Of a DNA stretch of 5,028 nucleotides, positions 1-5,028 are shown piece by piece. Source of the stretch: Candidatus Hydrothermarchaeota archaeon (GTDB taxonomy: Archaea > Hydrothermarchaeota > Hydrothermarchaeia > Hydrothermarchaeales > BMS3B); the NCBI GenBank assembly GCA_015521945.1, contig WANG01000098.1, forward strand, positions 1 to 5,028, written 5' to 3'. Made by a program: the position numbers and the translations under genes. Position 1 is the stretch's first letter. Each line of letters opens with the position of its first letter. The notes beneath the pieces were generated by a model. It was not told the DNA's origin. It saw only the letters and a program-made list of their open reading frames with translations, and searched no databases.

Positions 1-533
1 GAGGCTGGGAGGCGGTGGAGTATCAGGTACCCCAGGGTGCCCGAGAGCAGCACCACCAGCAGGGCGTACAGCTTGCCCCTCACTCCCACCTCGGTGGCTA
101 CCATGTAGGCGAGCACCAGGAGGAGAACACCACCGATGAAGGGCCTGAGCGCACCGTAGAGGGCACCCATGTACGCCACCAGCAGGGGCAGGAGGAGCAG
201 GAGCACCGCCATGGCGCCTATCCCGCCGACCACCGTCAGGTAAACCGCCTCGTACCCCCTGCCCATGCCCAGGAGCCTCTGCCCTGGCAGAACAGAGAGA
301 GCCGTGTCCTCCTGGGGTGCGCTGAGGAGTATGCTGGGTACGTAGCTCACGAAGGAGTGGGTAACGCTCAGAGCAGTTATGAAGCACACCAGCAGAGCGG
401 GCATCTCGGGTGAGCTTGGAAGCAGCAGGGGGTAAACCAAGAAGAGCAGGGTGTTGACGTGCAGCCCCGGAACCATCCCCGTCAGGGTGCCGCAGAGTAT
501 GCCCAGCAGGACTCCGAGAAGGGCATCTAACAC
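1..533 (-). CDS. TctA-like integral membrane protein (COG1784 / tripartite tricarboxylate transporter permease family), 3' end cut by window
   Basis: The first 177 residues of a polytopic membrane protein; the C-terminal part lies beyond the window edge. Residues 1-35 form a hydrophobic segment carrying GMVPGLHVN (19-27), the glycine/proline signature of the TctA permease fold. Residues 59-96 (HSFVSYVPSILLSAPQ, then LPGQRLLGMGRGYEAV) match the region typical of archaeal TctA relatives. Further membrane segments are near 44-58, 98-121, 130-147 and 155-172. Bacterial TctA is the large membrane subunit of tripartite tricarboxylate transporters, but archaeal COG1784 proteins usually lack TctB and TctC partners and their substrate is unknown, so transport is only inferred. 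The GTG start at 533 is chosen because the frame has a stop at 566-564 and no other start in between; it overlaps the end of the upstream OB-fold gene by 7 nt, implying translational coupling. Family call confident, function not. Confidence 0.85.
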   Translation of the reverse strand, partial: MLDALLGVLLGILCGTLTGMVPGLHVNTLLFLVYPLLLPSSPEMPALLVCFITALSVTHSFVSYVPSILLSAPQEDTALSVLPGQRLLGMGRGYEAVYLTVVGGIGAMAVLLLLLPLLVAYMGALYGALRPFIGGVLLLVLAYMVATEVGVRGKLYALLVVLLSGTLGYLILHRLPA

Positions 534-910
534 CTCAGCTCCCCGCCGCTGCCGGGTACCACCTCAAGCTGCCTGATCACTGTGCTATCCTTCCTGTACA
601 CGTACCACTGCACCCTTCCTCTCACCCGCAGCTCCACCCCCTCTCTGAGGCAGGCCGGGTCAACCTCTCCCACGGAGGTGTTGAACACAGGCACAACCAC
701 CTCCTTCAGCCCATCGCTTATGGTTATGAACACGTGCCCCGAGCTTGAGTTTCTTATGCCGGTTACCACTCCCATAACATTCACCTCCGCCCCCTCGTAC
801 TTCTCCACCTCCGAGACATCAAGCACGGGCTGGTAGAAGCTCAGCCCGAATAGCAGAAGCAGCCCTGCGCCTGCGGTGAGCATGGAGAGCTCACTCAGGT
901 TTCTCCTCAC
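527..910 (-). CDS. Small membrane-anchored OB-fold protein
   Basis: A 127-residue protein. A basic N-terminus (RRN) precedes one transmembrane helix (about 9-27), followed by a compact beta-rich domain (about 41-117). The pattern there, EGAEVNVMGVVTGIR, then a GHVFITISDG strand-turn, VVVPVFN, and GVELRVRGRVQWY, is typical of an OB-fold of the nucleic-acid-binding type (RPA/tRNA_anti-like). Residues 28-40 are a linker. The positive-inside rule puts the OB domain outside the cytoplasm, and two N-glycosylation sequons (N54-S-S, N77-T-S) are compatible with that. The GTG at 910 is preferred over a farther upstream ATG at 973, which would add 21 odd residues and enlarge the overlap with the preceding gene to 83 nt. 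GTG 910 has a strong GGAGGTG site 7 nt upstream and overlaps the preceding gene by only 20 nt. Ligand unknown: extracellular DNA, a polymer or a protein partner are all possible. Fold call is from sequence pattern only. Confidence 0.75.
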   Translation of the reverse strand: MRRNLSELSMLTAGAGLLLLFGLSFYQPVLDVSEVEKYEGAEVNVMGVVTGIRNSSSGHVFITISDGLKEVVVPVFNTSVGEVDPACLREGVELRVRGRVQWYVYRKDSTVIRQLEVVPGSGGELRC

Positions 911-1640
911 CCTCCACCACCTCCAGAACCTCCGACACCCTGCCCCCCCTGAGGTTGAATAGCCCCCTTTCAACCCGCAGCTTCACCAGGTCTCCCTTAC
1001 GAGCACCAACATCGTTGTGCACTAAGTGCTCCCCGGGCTTCACCCCCGCCCTTATGTCGTACCCCACCTTAACCCTGGCGAGGGTGCCCCCCCTGACAAC
1101 CCTCCCGTAGGTGTAGTCCCTGGAGTACCTGCTCCTGAAGTAAAGGGTGAACCCCACCACCCCAAGCACTGACACCACGAGGAGGTGGAGGTAGGGGTAG
1201 CCGGAGCGCACCTCTGGCACCGCGAACCTGAGCAGGATGAGCAGGGTGGTGAGCAGCAGGTAGGCTGAGAAGAAGTCCCTGTAGGGGGGGTACTCACTCC
1301 CGAAGCTCCTCCTGAGCTGCCCCCTGAGGAGCGCCAGAAGCCCCGCACCGGAGAGCACCAGCACGGGAATCGCCCAGGAGGAGGCAAACCCGAAGATGTA
1401 CACCACAGCAGTGATGAAGTAGATGAAGATGAGGAGCTGCGCCTTCAGCACCAAGTAGTCCCTGAAGTCCACCCCCCGGGACTCAAAGATGGGGTATATG
1501 CGCCTCATCTCAAACTCGCCCATGCTCCTCCCCGCCCTTCTCAGGAGCAGGATGAGCCATATAAGCACGCCCAGGGCGTGGTAGTAGGCTCTCTGCAGCG
1601 CCCTAAGGGCTGCCTCGCCGAGCCTCTCAACGAAGTCCAT
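891..1640 (-). CDS. Multi-pass membrane protein with soluble C-terminal beta domain (probably DUF2101 family)
   Basis: A 249-residue membrane protein with a two-part design. Residues 1-21 look like an amphipathic helix, followed by a short hydrophobic stretch (22-34), a basic loop with a conserved-looking MRRIYPIFESRGVDFRDY segment (45-62), and four clear membrane helices (about 66-86, 89-106, 124-140, 150-168). The last 80 residues (170-249) are soluble and beta-rich, with KVGYDIRAGVKPGEH, KGDLVKLRVERG and NLRGGRVSEVLEV, resembling a small barrel domain. Length and architecture fit the archaeal uncharacterised family DUF2101; this assignment is from memory of the family and needs a profile search. 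No catalytic motif is apparent. The ATG at 1640 follows GGGGTG by 4 nt and lies 11 nt after the last pilin gene, so it is almost certainly co-transcribed with the pilins. An accessory or platform role in pilus biogenesis is an inference from context only. Confidence 0.75.
   Translation of the reverse strand: MDFVERLGEAALRALQRAYYHALGVLIWLILLLRRAGRSMGEFEMRRIYPIFESRGVDFRDYLVLKAQLLIFIYFITAVVYIFGFASSWAIPVLVLSGAGLLALLRGQLRRSFGSEYPPYRDFFSAYLLLTTLLILLRFAVPEVRSGYPYLHLLVVSVLGVVGFTLYFRSRYSRDYTYGRVVRGGTLARVKVGYDIRAGVKPGEHLVHNDVGARKGDLVKLRVERGLFNLRGGRVSEVLEVVEGEEKPE
918..924 (-). promoter_or_regulatory. Ribosome-binding site of the OB-fold gene
   Basis: GGAGGTG on the minus strand, an excellent match to the archaeal 16S anti-Shine-Dalgarno, separated by 7 nt from the GTG at 910. 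It lies inside the coding sequence of the preceding membrane protein and decides the start: the upstream ATG at 973 is much less plausible. Confidence 0.75.
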
Positions 1641-1651
1641 GGCGCACCCCC

Positions 1652-2122
1652 TTAGTAGTACTCTACATCCGTGGTTGCGTTGAAGGAGTAGTAGTTGGTG
1701 TTAACACGGTAGATTACGGATGATGCGGGATACTCCCCGTTAAACGCATAGTAAACAAACCTGAGAGCCTGATTCCTGATGGTGCTCCTGATGCTGTTAA
1801 CGTAGCTTGAGTTTGAGGAGTAGTAGGAGGGCATCATTATTACAATCCTGAACCTGTAGCACTCAAGGTTACCGCACCTGCCCAGCCTCTCCAGGATAAC
1901 ACTCTTTATCTTAATCCTCCCCGGTGGCGCCTCAACGCTGCCGCTCTGGTACCCCACCCCACGAATGCCGGCACCGAAGGTGGCTCCGTCCCTGGCTGCG
2001 CTCAGCGCCTTGTTCAGCTCGTTGGTCTTCAGGATGTAGGGGAACACCGCTATAACCATCACCAGCAGCGCACCCACCAGGATTATGAACTCAATGCTCA
2101 CCTGCGCCCTGTTGGAGCTCAT
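1652..2122 (-). CDS. Class III signal peptide pilin-like protein 4 (tyrosine-rich)
   Basis: A 156-residue archaeal type IV pilin-like protein. The leader MSSNRA is followed by QVSIEFIILVGALLVMVIAV: a class III signal peptide with predicted cleavage between A6 and Q7, the invariant Glu at mature position 5, and a hydrophobic helix that serves as both membrane anchor and filament core. The mature domain has a Cys pair (C83, C88) four residues apart that could form a disulfide, N-glycosylation sequons at N104 and N148, and 14 tyrosines, mostly in the C-terminal half, ending in YY. It would be processed by the A24 peptidase encoded upstream. Its ATG overlaps the stop of the preceding pilin gene by 4 nt (ATGA), with GGTGA about 10 nt upstream. 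It is most like the preceding pilin at the signal peptide (shared QVSIE). Whether it is a major or minor pilin cannot be told. Confidence 0.88.
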   Translation of the reverse strand: MSSNRAQVSIEFIILVGALLVMVIAVFPYILKTNELNKALSAARDGATFGAGIRGVGYQSGSVEAPPGRIKIKSVILERLGRCGNLECYRFRIVIMMPSYYSSNSSYVNSIRSTIRNQALRFVYYAFNGEYPASSVIYRVNTNYYSFNATTDVEYY

Positions 2123-2607
2123 GGTACTACCCTCACCTTGGACGAGTCAGCATAAACTATAACATTCGTGCCGTTGTTCCTGATGGTCACCTCGGGATAC
2201 CTCGCGGTGGGGTCCTGCCTCACCACGTTGTTTGGCACCATGCTAACCGAGACGTTCCACTGCCCCTTATGCCCCGTTCTGCTCATGTTTCTTCCAACTA
2301 TAACCTTCCGCCTCGTGTTGTCTATGATGATGGGCAGAATTATCCCGGTGCCCTGGTCCACATCCGTAAGCTCGGTGAAGTTGAGCTTGCTCTCACTCAG
2401 TGTCAGCTCAAATCCCGCGCCGTTGGCGTGCACCGTGTTTATGCTGGTGGCGATGAGGGTTGCCACCATCTTCGCCTCTCCGCCCTCACCCAGCTCCCTC
2501 GCCAAGTTAAGCCTCTCAAAGTTGATGTTCACCAAGCTGACCGCCACAAGTATGGCGATGCCCGCCACCAGTGCCACCTCAATGCTCACCTGAGCCCGTG
2601 AGTCCAA
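2119..2607 (-). CDS. Class III signal peptide pilin-like protein 3
   Basis: A 162-residue pilin-like protein. The leader MDSRA precedes QVSIEVALVAGIAILVAVSLV: class III signal peptide, predicted cleavage A5|Q6, Glu at mature position 5, then a single hydrophobic helix to about residue 27. The remainder is a soluble, beta-rich head with four N-glycosylation sequons (N76, N107, N118, N145), suggesting a glycosylated surface subunit. No cysteines. The start is TTG at 2607, chosen because it gives the same short MDS(K/R)AQ leader as the preceding pilin and has an AGGAGGT site 6 nt upstream. The gene begins 4 nt after the preceding pilin's stop and overlaps the next gene by 4 nt. No specific function beyond pilin-like subunit can be assigned. 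Confidence 0.88.
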   Translation of the reverse strand: MDSRAQVSIEVALVAGIAILVAVSLVNINFERLNLARELGEGGEAKMVATLIATSINTVHANGAGFELTLSESKLNFTELTDVDQGTGIILPIIIDNTRRKVIVGRNMSRTGHKGQWNVSVSMVPNNVVRQDPTARYPEVTIRNNGTNVIVYADSSKVRVVP

Positions 2608-2611
2608 GCAC

Positions 2612-3100
2612 CTACCTCCTGATGAAGGTTATGTTCTTGGGTCTAATAACCACATCGTACCAGCTCCCGTAGGGCTCGGTTATGCCCTCAGCCCCCGAGG
2701 TGCCGTTGTAAACCTTCCAGCCGCTCCCGTAGAGCCTGACGGTGAAGTTGTAGCTCTCGTTGCTCACCAAGGCACCCCCGCTCCCGTACTTCAGGAGGTA
2801 CAGCTTAACCAGCATCCCGTCACCATCGGGTGTGGCTCTTATCTCGGTTATCCGCTTCTGCCTCTGGGAGTTGTAGCCGGGGATGTACACCCTAATCTCC
2901 CTGAACTCCGAGGAGGTGCTCAGGCTGTTCGCCACCGCCGCTATCTGCTCCACCGCGTACCTGGCATCCCCTGCGTGCTGCACATCCTTGGCGTAACTGC
3001 TTGACTGCAGGGCGGCGGGTATGGAAACGGTTACTATTATCATCAGTATCGCACCCATGATGATGAGGGTTTCAATGGTAATCTGAGCCTTTGAGTCCAC
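2612..3100 (-). CDS. Class III signal peptide pilin-like protein 2
   Basis: A 162-residue pilin-like protein. The leader MDSKA precedes QITIETLIIMGAILMIIVTV: class III signal peptide, predicted cleavage A5|Q6, Glu at mature position 5. The hydrophobic helix ends near residue 31 and is followed by an amphipathic continuation (SSSYAKDVQHAGDARYAVEQ), as in the alpha1-C part of type IV pilins, then a beta-rich head with sequons at N114, N118, N132 and N156. It ends in a basic RR. No cysteines. The GTG start at 3100 directly abuts the stop of the preceding pilin gene and has a GGAGGTG site 6 nt upstream. The signal peptide and its DNA are closest to pilin 1 (shared QITIET and an identical 19-bp stretch), suggesting duplication. 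Its role in a filament is inferred from the family. Confidence 0.88.
   Translation of the reverse strand: MDSKAQITIETLIIMGAILMIIVTVSIPAALQSSSYAKDVQHAGDARYAVEQIAAVANSLSTSSEFREIRVYIPGYNSQRQKRITEIRATPDGDGMLVKLYLLKYGSGGALVSNESYNFTVRLYGSGWKVYNGTSGAEGITEPYGSWYDVVIRPKNITFIRR
2614..2620 (-). promoter_or_regulatory. Ribosome-binding site supporting the TTG start of pilin 3
   Basis: AGGAGGT on the minus strand, 6 nt before the TTG at 2607. It overlaps the last codons and the TAG stop of the preceding pilin gene. It supports TTG as a real initiation codon. Confidence 0.75.
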
Positions 3101-3667
3101 CTACGGCACCTCCAGGGTTATGGTTATGAGCCTGCCGCTGCTGGAAATGCTCAGAGTCGCGTTTCCTCCTCCCGTGTTGTTGTTGAGCACCACCACCTTG
3201 AACCTGCCCTGGCCCGTGCCCACGTACCCGATGCCAACAGGAGTGGAGGTGTTGGTGCCCTCCACCATCCTCGCCAGACCCGCGTAGGTGGCGCCGGGTA
3301 GTGGAGTGCCCGCAACCACGGTGGCGCTCAGCAGCTCATCAGGCACCCCGTGCCTGCTCTCCCACCTGACCCAGTAGCTGATGGAGCCCTTCTGGGTGTA
3401 CCCCGGTATCTCACCCGCAACTATCCCCCAGGTCTTCTGGTTGGAGACTATCCAGAAGGTCCTCTCAGCCCCCGGACCCAGCGCCTGCACCGCCTCAATC
3501 GCCGAAACTATGGCATCCAGGTTGGAGCGCATCTCCAGGGCTCTTGAGGCATCTCTACCGGCTGAGGAGACGTTGAAGTTCAGGGTTATGGTTACACCCA
3601 CCAGTACCAGAAGGAAGAAGCCTATGAGTATTACCGTCTCAATGGTAATCTGAGCCTCATTCCTCAT
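3101..3667 (-). CDS. Class III signal peptide pilin-like protein 1 (largest of the four)
   Basis: A 188-residue pilin-like protein encoded directly after the peptidase gene. The leader MRNEA precedes QITIETVILIGFFLLVLVGV: class III signal peptide, predicted cleavage A5|Q6, Glu at mature position 5. An amphipathic helix continues through about 62 (SAGRDASRALEMRSNLDAIVS), then a larger beta-rich head rich in Gly, Thr and Ser. Sequons are at N32, N139, N163 and N169. No cysteines. The ATG at 3667 overlaps the peptidase stop by 4 nt (ATGA) and follows a GGTGA-type site. Unlike the other three leaders, the residue at -2 is Glu rather than Lys or Arg; the only basic residue is R2. First position and largest head might mean a distinct structural role, but that is speculative. 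Confidence 0.88.
   Translation of the reverse strand: MRNEAQITIETVILIGFFLLVLVGVTITLNFNVSSAGRDASRALEMRSNLDAIVSAIEAVQALGPGAERTFWIVSNQKTWGIVAGEIPGYTQKGSISYWVRWESRHGVPDELLSATVVAGTPLPGATYAGLARMVEGTNTSTPVGIGYVGTGQGRFKVVVLNNNTGGGNATLSISSSGRLITITLEVP
3107..3113 (-). promoter_or_regulatory. Ribosome-binding site of pilin 2
   Basis: GGAGGTG on the minus strand, 6 nt before the GTG at 3100, inside the final codons of pilin 1. It supports the GTG start and coupling of the two genes. Confidence 0.75.
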
Positions 3668-4734
3668 AATCTCACCAGCACGTCTCCTGAGACGAGGGCA
3701 ATCACAAGCCCCGCAAGCATCACTGGCGCAAAGGGCATCCTGCGCCTTATCAGCAGCCTGTCCTCAAGCCTGCCCTCCTTCACAAGCCTTCTGAGCTCTG
3801 ATATCTGCTCCGCACTAAGTCCTCCCGCTCCTGCACTTACCAGTACCGCTCCTTCCTCTCTCACCGACAGCGCATTCATTATCTTCTCCAGGATGCCAGC
3901 TTCCTTTCTAATTATCTTCCCCTCCCTTATATAAATCTCTTCCGCAGGTATCATTCCCTCCTTCAGCTCCTCTATCCTGACCTCCCTCCTGAGGTGAACC
4001 CGCAGCTCGTTCAGGCTGTGCCATGCCAAGGAGACCAGCACGAGCATCCCGACACCCAGGGCTGAGTAGCCCAGAAGCTCCCGCGGGGATACCCCCGCAA
4101 GCACCCCGGAGGCTGCGAGCCCTCCCGAGGCGACGGTGGCGTAGGCGGGTGAGACGCTCCTGAGCCACACCAGAAAGAGCACCGCTCCCAGGGCTGCGTA
4201 GGTGCCGGCGATGCGTGAGACGCTGAAGGCTGCCAGCAGCACCAGAACCGCTCCTGCGGTTTTCCTGTTCAGGGCGCTTCTCACCACCTTACGGGGGCTT
4301 ATCCTCCTGCCCCCCACGGCGATGGCGTAGAGCAGCACGAAGGGGAAGGCAGCCAGGAAGGAGTTGAGCATAACGCTCACGGGAAAGGGGTACCAGGCGA
4401 GGGAGGGGGAGAAGAGCCCCTCCAGGGGGTGGGGGTACCTGGGGAGCAGGGCGGAGATGAAGAGAAAAACCTTCACATCCCCTCCCGCCAGCACCCCGCC
4501 CAGCCAGAGCAGGTACCCCAGGGCGAAGGTCGCCGCAACCCCCACCACCAGGTCCCTGAGAAGGGTTAGGTCAGAGCTGGCTGCGGCAGCCACCAGGTTG
4601 CCGGCTATACCAGCGGCGAATAGGGGGAAACTCAGCCTGTTTGGCACGATTCCACTGCGCAGGTCGGTGTAGCAGGCTACGCAAACTCCAGCGATCGCAA
4701 GCAGGAGCAGAAGCCACTCAAGCATAAGCCACAT
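3664..4734 (-). CDS. eppA: Archaeal A24 prepilin peptidase, EppA-like (class III signal peptidase)
   Basis: A 356-residue membrane aspartyl protease that removes the short leaders of type IV pilin-like proteins on the cytoplasmic side of the membrane. The first catalytic Asp is D24 in YTDLRSGIVPNRLSFP and the second is D86 in LAGGDVKVF, the GxGD-type site (here A-G-G-D). Membrane helices run near 4-21, 34-52, 60-80, 119-141, 160-192, 198-216 and 220-240. A cytoplasmic domain (about 241-333) contains LKEGMIPAEEIYIREGKII, followed by RRMPFAPVMLAGLVIALVSGD with a last helix, which resembles the archaeal A24 C-terminal domain (Arc_PepC_II) found in EppA-type enzymes. EppA is known to process class III (QxSxE) pilins rather than archaellins; the four such pilins immediately downstream make this assignment strong. 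The ATG at 4734 is used; ATG 4725 (M4) is a serious alternative because promoter spacing would give a leaderless transcript there. Confidence 0.9.
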   Translation of the reverse strand: MWLMLEWLLLLLAIAGVCVACYTDLRSGIVPNRLSFPLFAAGIAGNLVAAAASSDLTLLRDLVVGVAATFALGYLLWLGGVLAGGDVKVFLFISALLPRYPHPLEGLFSPSLAWYPFPVSVMLNSFLAAFPFVLLYAIAVGGRRISPRKVVRSALNRKTAGAVLVLLAAFSVSRIAGTYAALGAVLFLVWLRSVSPAYATVASGGLAASGVLAGVSPRELLGYSALGVGMLVLVSLAWHSLNELRVHLRREVRIEELKEGMIPAEEIYIREGKIIRKEAGILEKIMNALSVREEGAVLVSAGAGGLSAEQISELRRLVKEGRLEDRLLIRRRMPFAPVMLAGLVIALVSGDVLVRL

Positions 4735-4743
4735 TCTGATGCC

Positions 4744-4751
4744 TTTAAATA
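4744..4751 (+). promoter_or_regulatory. Box A (TATA) promoter element of the radical SAM gene
   Basis: TTTAAATA, an exact match to the archaeal box A consensus. Standard spacing predicts transcription starting near 4772-4776, about 14-18 nt before the ATG at 4790. The only AT-rich stretch in this region, lying between two divergent genes. Confidence 0.6.
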
Positions 4752-4753
4752 AA
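4746..4753 (-). promoter_or_regulatory. Probable box A (TATA) of the pilin operon
   Basis: TTTATTTA on the minus strand within a T-rich run, one mismatch from the archaeal TTTAWATA box. The usual spacing of about 26 nt puts the transcription start near 4724, at or next to the second in-frame ATG of the peptidase (4725). It overlaps the box A of the divergent gene. Prediction only. Confidence 0.45.
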
Positions 4754-4789
4754 AACTTATGTCATCGTTACCGGTGGCTCCGTAGGGGG

Positions 4790-5028
4790 ATGCAGCTCAA
4801 GCCAGTGTCGGTGATGTGGGAGTGCACCATCGCCTGCGGGCTGAGGTGCCTGCACTGCAAGGCGAGCGCAAGGGTGGAGCGCTCTCCACGGGAGCTGAGC
4901 TTTGAGGAGAGCCTCTCCCTGATTGACCAGATGCTTGAGTTCGGCAAGCCGTATCCGGTGCTCAGGATTACGGGAGGCAACGCCCTGAGGCGGGAGGACC
5001 TGTTTGATATAATAAGGTACGCCACCGA
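4790..5028 (+). CDS. Radical SAM protein, N-terminal part (TIGR04053/AhbD-like), cut by window end
   Basis: The first 79 residues of a radical SAM enzyme; the rest lies beyond the window. Residues 8-26 hold the 4Fe-4S cluster motif: C16-GLR-C20-LH-C23 (CX3CX2C), preceded by W10-E-C12-T as in W-x-x-T-x-x-C enzymes. Residues 35-79 (RELSFEESLSLIDQMLEFG, then PVLRITGGNALRREDLFDII) carry the SAM-binding glycine motif TGG (61-63). The order and wording resemble archaeal heme-pathway and SPASM-type radical SAM proteins such as TIGR04053/AhbD relatives. In those the motif usually reads TGG(D/E)PL, so N64-A65 here is a departure. Substrate cannot be assigned without the C-terminal half. The start is ATG 4790, about 16 nt after the predicted transcription start, with only a weak GGTGG upstream (4773-4777). 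An in-frame ATG at 4739 is rejected because it precedes the TATA box. Confidence 0.85.
   Translation, partial: MQLKPVSVMWECTIACGLRCLHCKASARVERSPRELSFEESLSLIDQMLEFGKPYPVLRITGGNALRREDLFDIIRYAT

Noticed and set aside
15..413. Plus-strand open frame of 132 codons
   Set aside because: It is antisense to the TctA-like gene, and its predicted protein is low-complexity (Gln, His and Glu rich) with no recognisable domain.
911..973. N-terminal extension of the OB-fold protein from an ATG at 973
   Set aside because: Adds a Gly, Trp and Arg-rich stretch encoded entirely within the preceding gene; the GTG at 910 has a much better ribosome-binding site and gives a normal membrane anchor.
1052..1387. Minus-strand 111-codon frame inside the membrane protein gene
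   Set aside because: Product is rich in Pro, Ser, Gly and Cys, typical of an out-of-frame reading of a GC-rich gene.
2168..2601. Two plus-strand open frames of 141 and 110 codons
   Set aside because: Antisense to pilin 3, which has a clear signal peptide and ribosome-binding site; the plus-strand products show no family features.
4768..5025. Minus-strand 85-codon frame
   Set aside because: Antisense to the radical SAM gene, whose CX3CX2C and TGG motifs are unambiguous on the plus strand.
1..5028. Search by eye for CRISPR arrays, tRNA genes, insertion sequences and inverted-repeat terminators
   Set aside because: None found. The window is almost fully coding; the longest non-coding gap is the 55-bp divergent promoter region.

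Overview
This window looks like chromosome from a thermophilic euryarchaeote. The evidence is archaeal class III (QxSxE-type) pilin signal peptides, an archaeal A24 prepilin peptidase with the archaeal-type C-terminal domain, an archaeal TctA-like membrane protein, a box A (TTTAAATA) promoter, strong GGAGGTG ribosome-binding sites, mixed ATG/GTG/TTG starts and heavy use of AGG for arginine. G+C is high by eye. An Archaeoglobales-like or related lineage is plausible, but the window alone cannot fix the genus.

Layout: almost everything from 4734 down to 1 is one tightly packed, minus-strand gene string, read right to left. It begins with an EppA-like prepilin peptidase (4734-3664). Four consecutive class III pilin-like proteins follow (3667-3101, 3100-2612, 2607-2119, 2122-1652). 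Then come a multi-pass membrane protein with a soluble C-terminal domain (1640-891, probably DUF2101-like), a small membrane-anchored OB-fold protein (910-527), and the N-terminal part of a TctA/COG1784-type membrane protein (533-1, cut by the window edge). Junctions are 4-nt ATGA overlaps, direct abutments, short gaps of 4 and 11 nt, or short overlaps of 7 and 20 nt, so a polycistronic transcript with translational coupling is very likely. To the right, a 55-bp divergent promoter region separates this operon from a plus-strand radical SAM gene (4790 onward), which is cut by the window end.

Functionally, the peptidase would cleave the 5-6 residue leaders of the four pilins at Ala|Gln, leaving pilins with an N-terminal hydrophobic helix that can assemble into a surface filament or pseudopilus-like structure. 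The mature pilins carry several N-glycosylation sequons. No assembly ATPase (PilB/GspE-like) or TadC/PilC-like platform is visible here; these must lie elsewhere, or the system is accessory. The downstream membrane protein and the apparently extracytoplasmic OB-fold protein are candidate accessory parts of the same surface system, but that link rests only on gene order.
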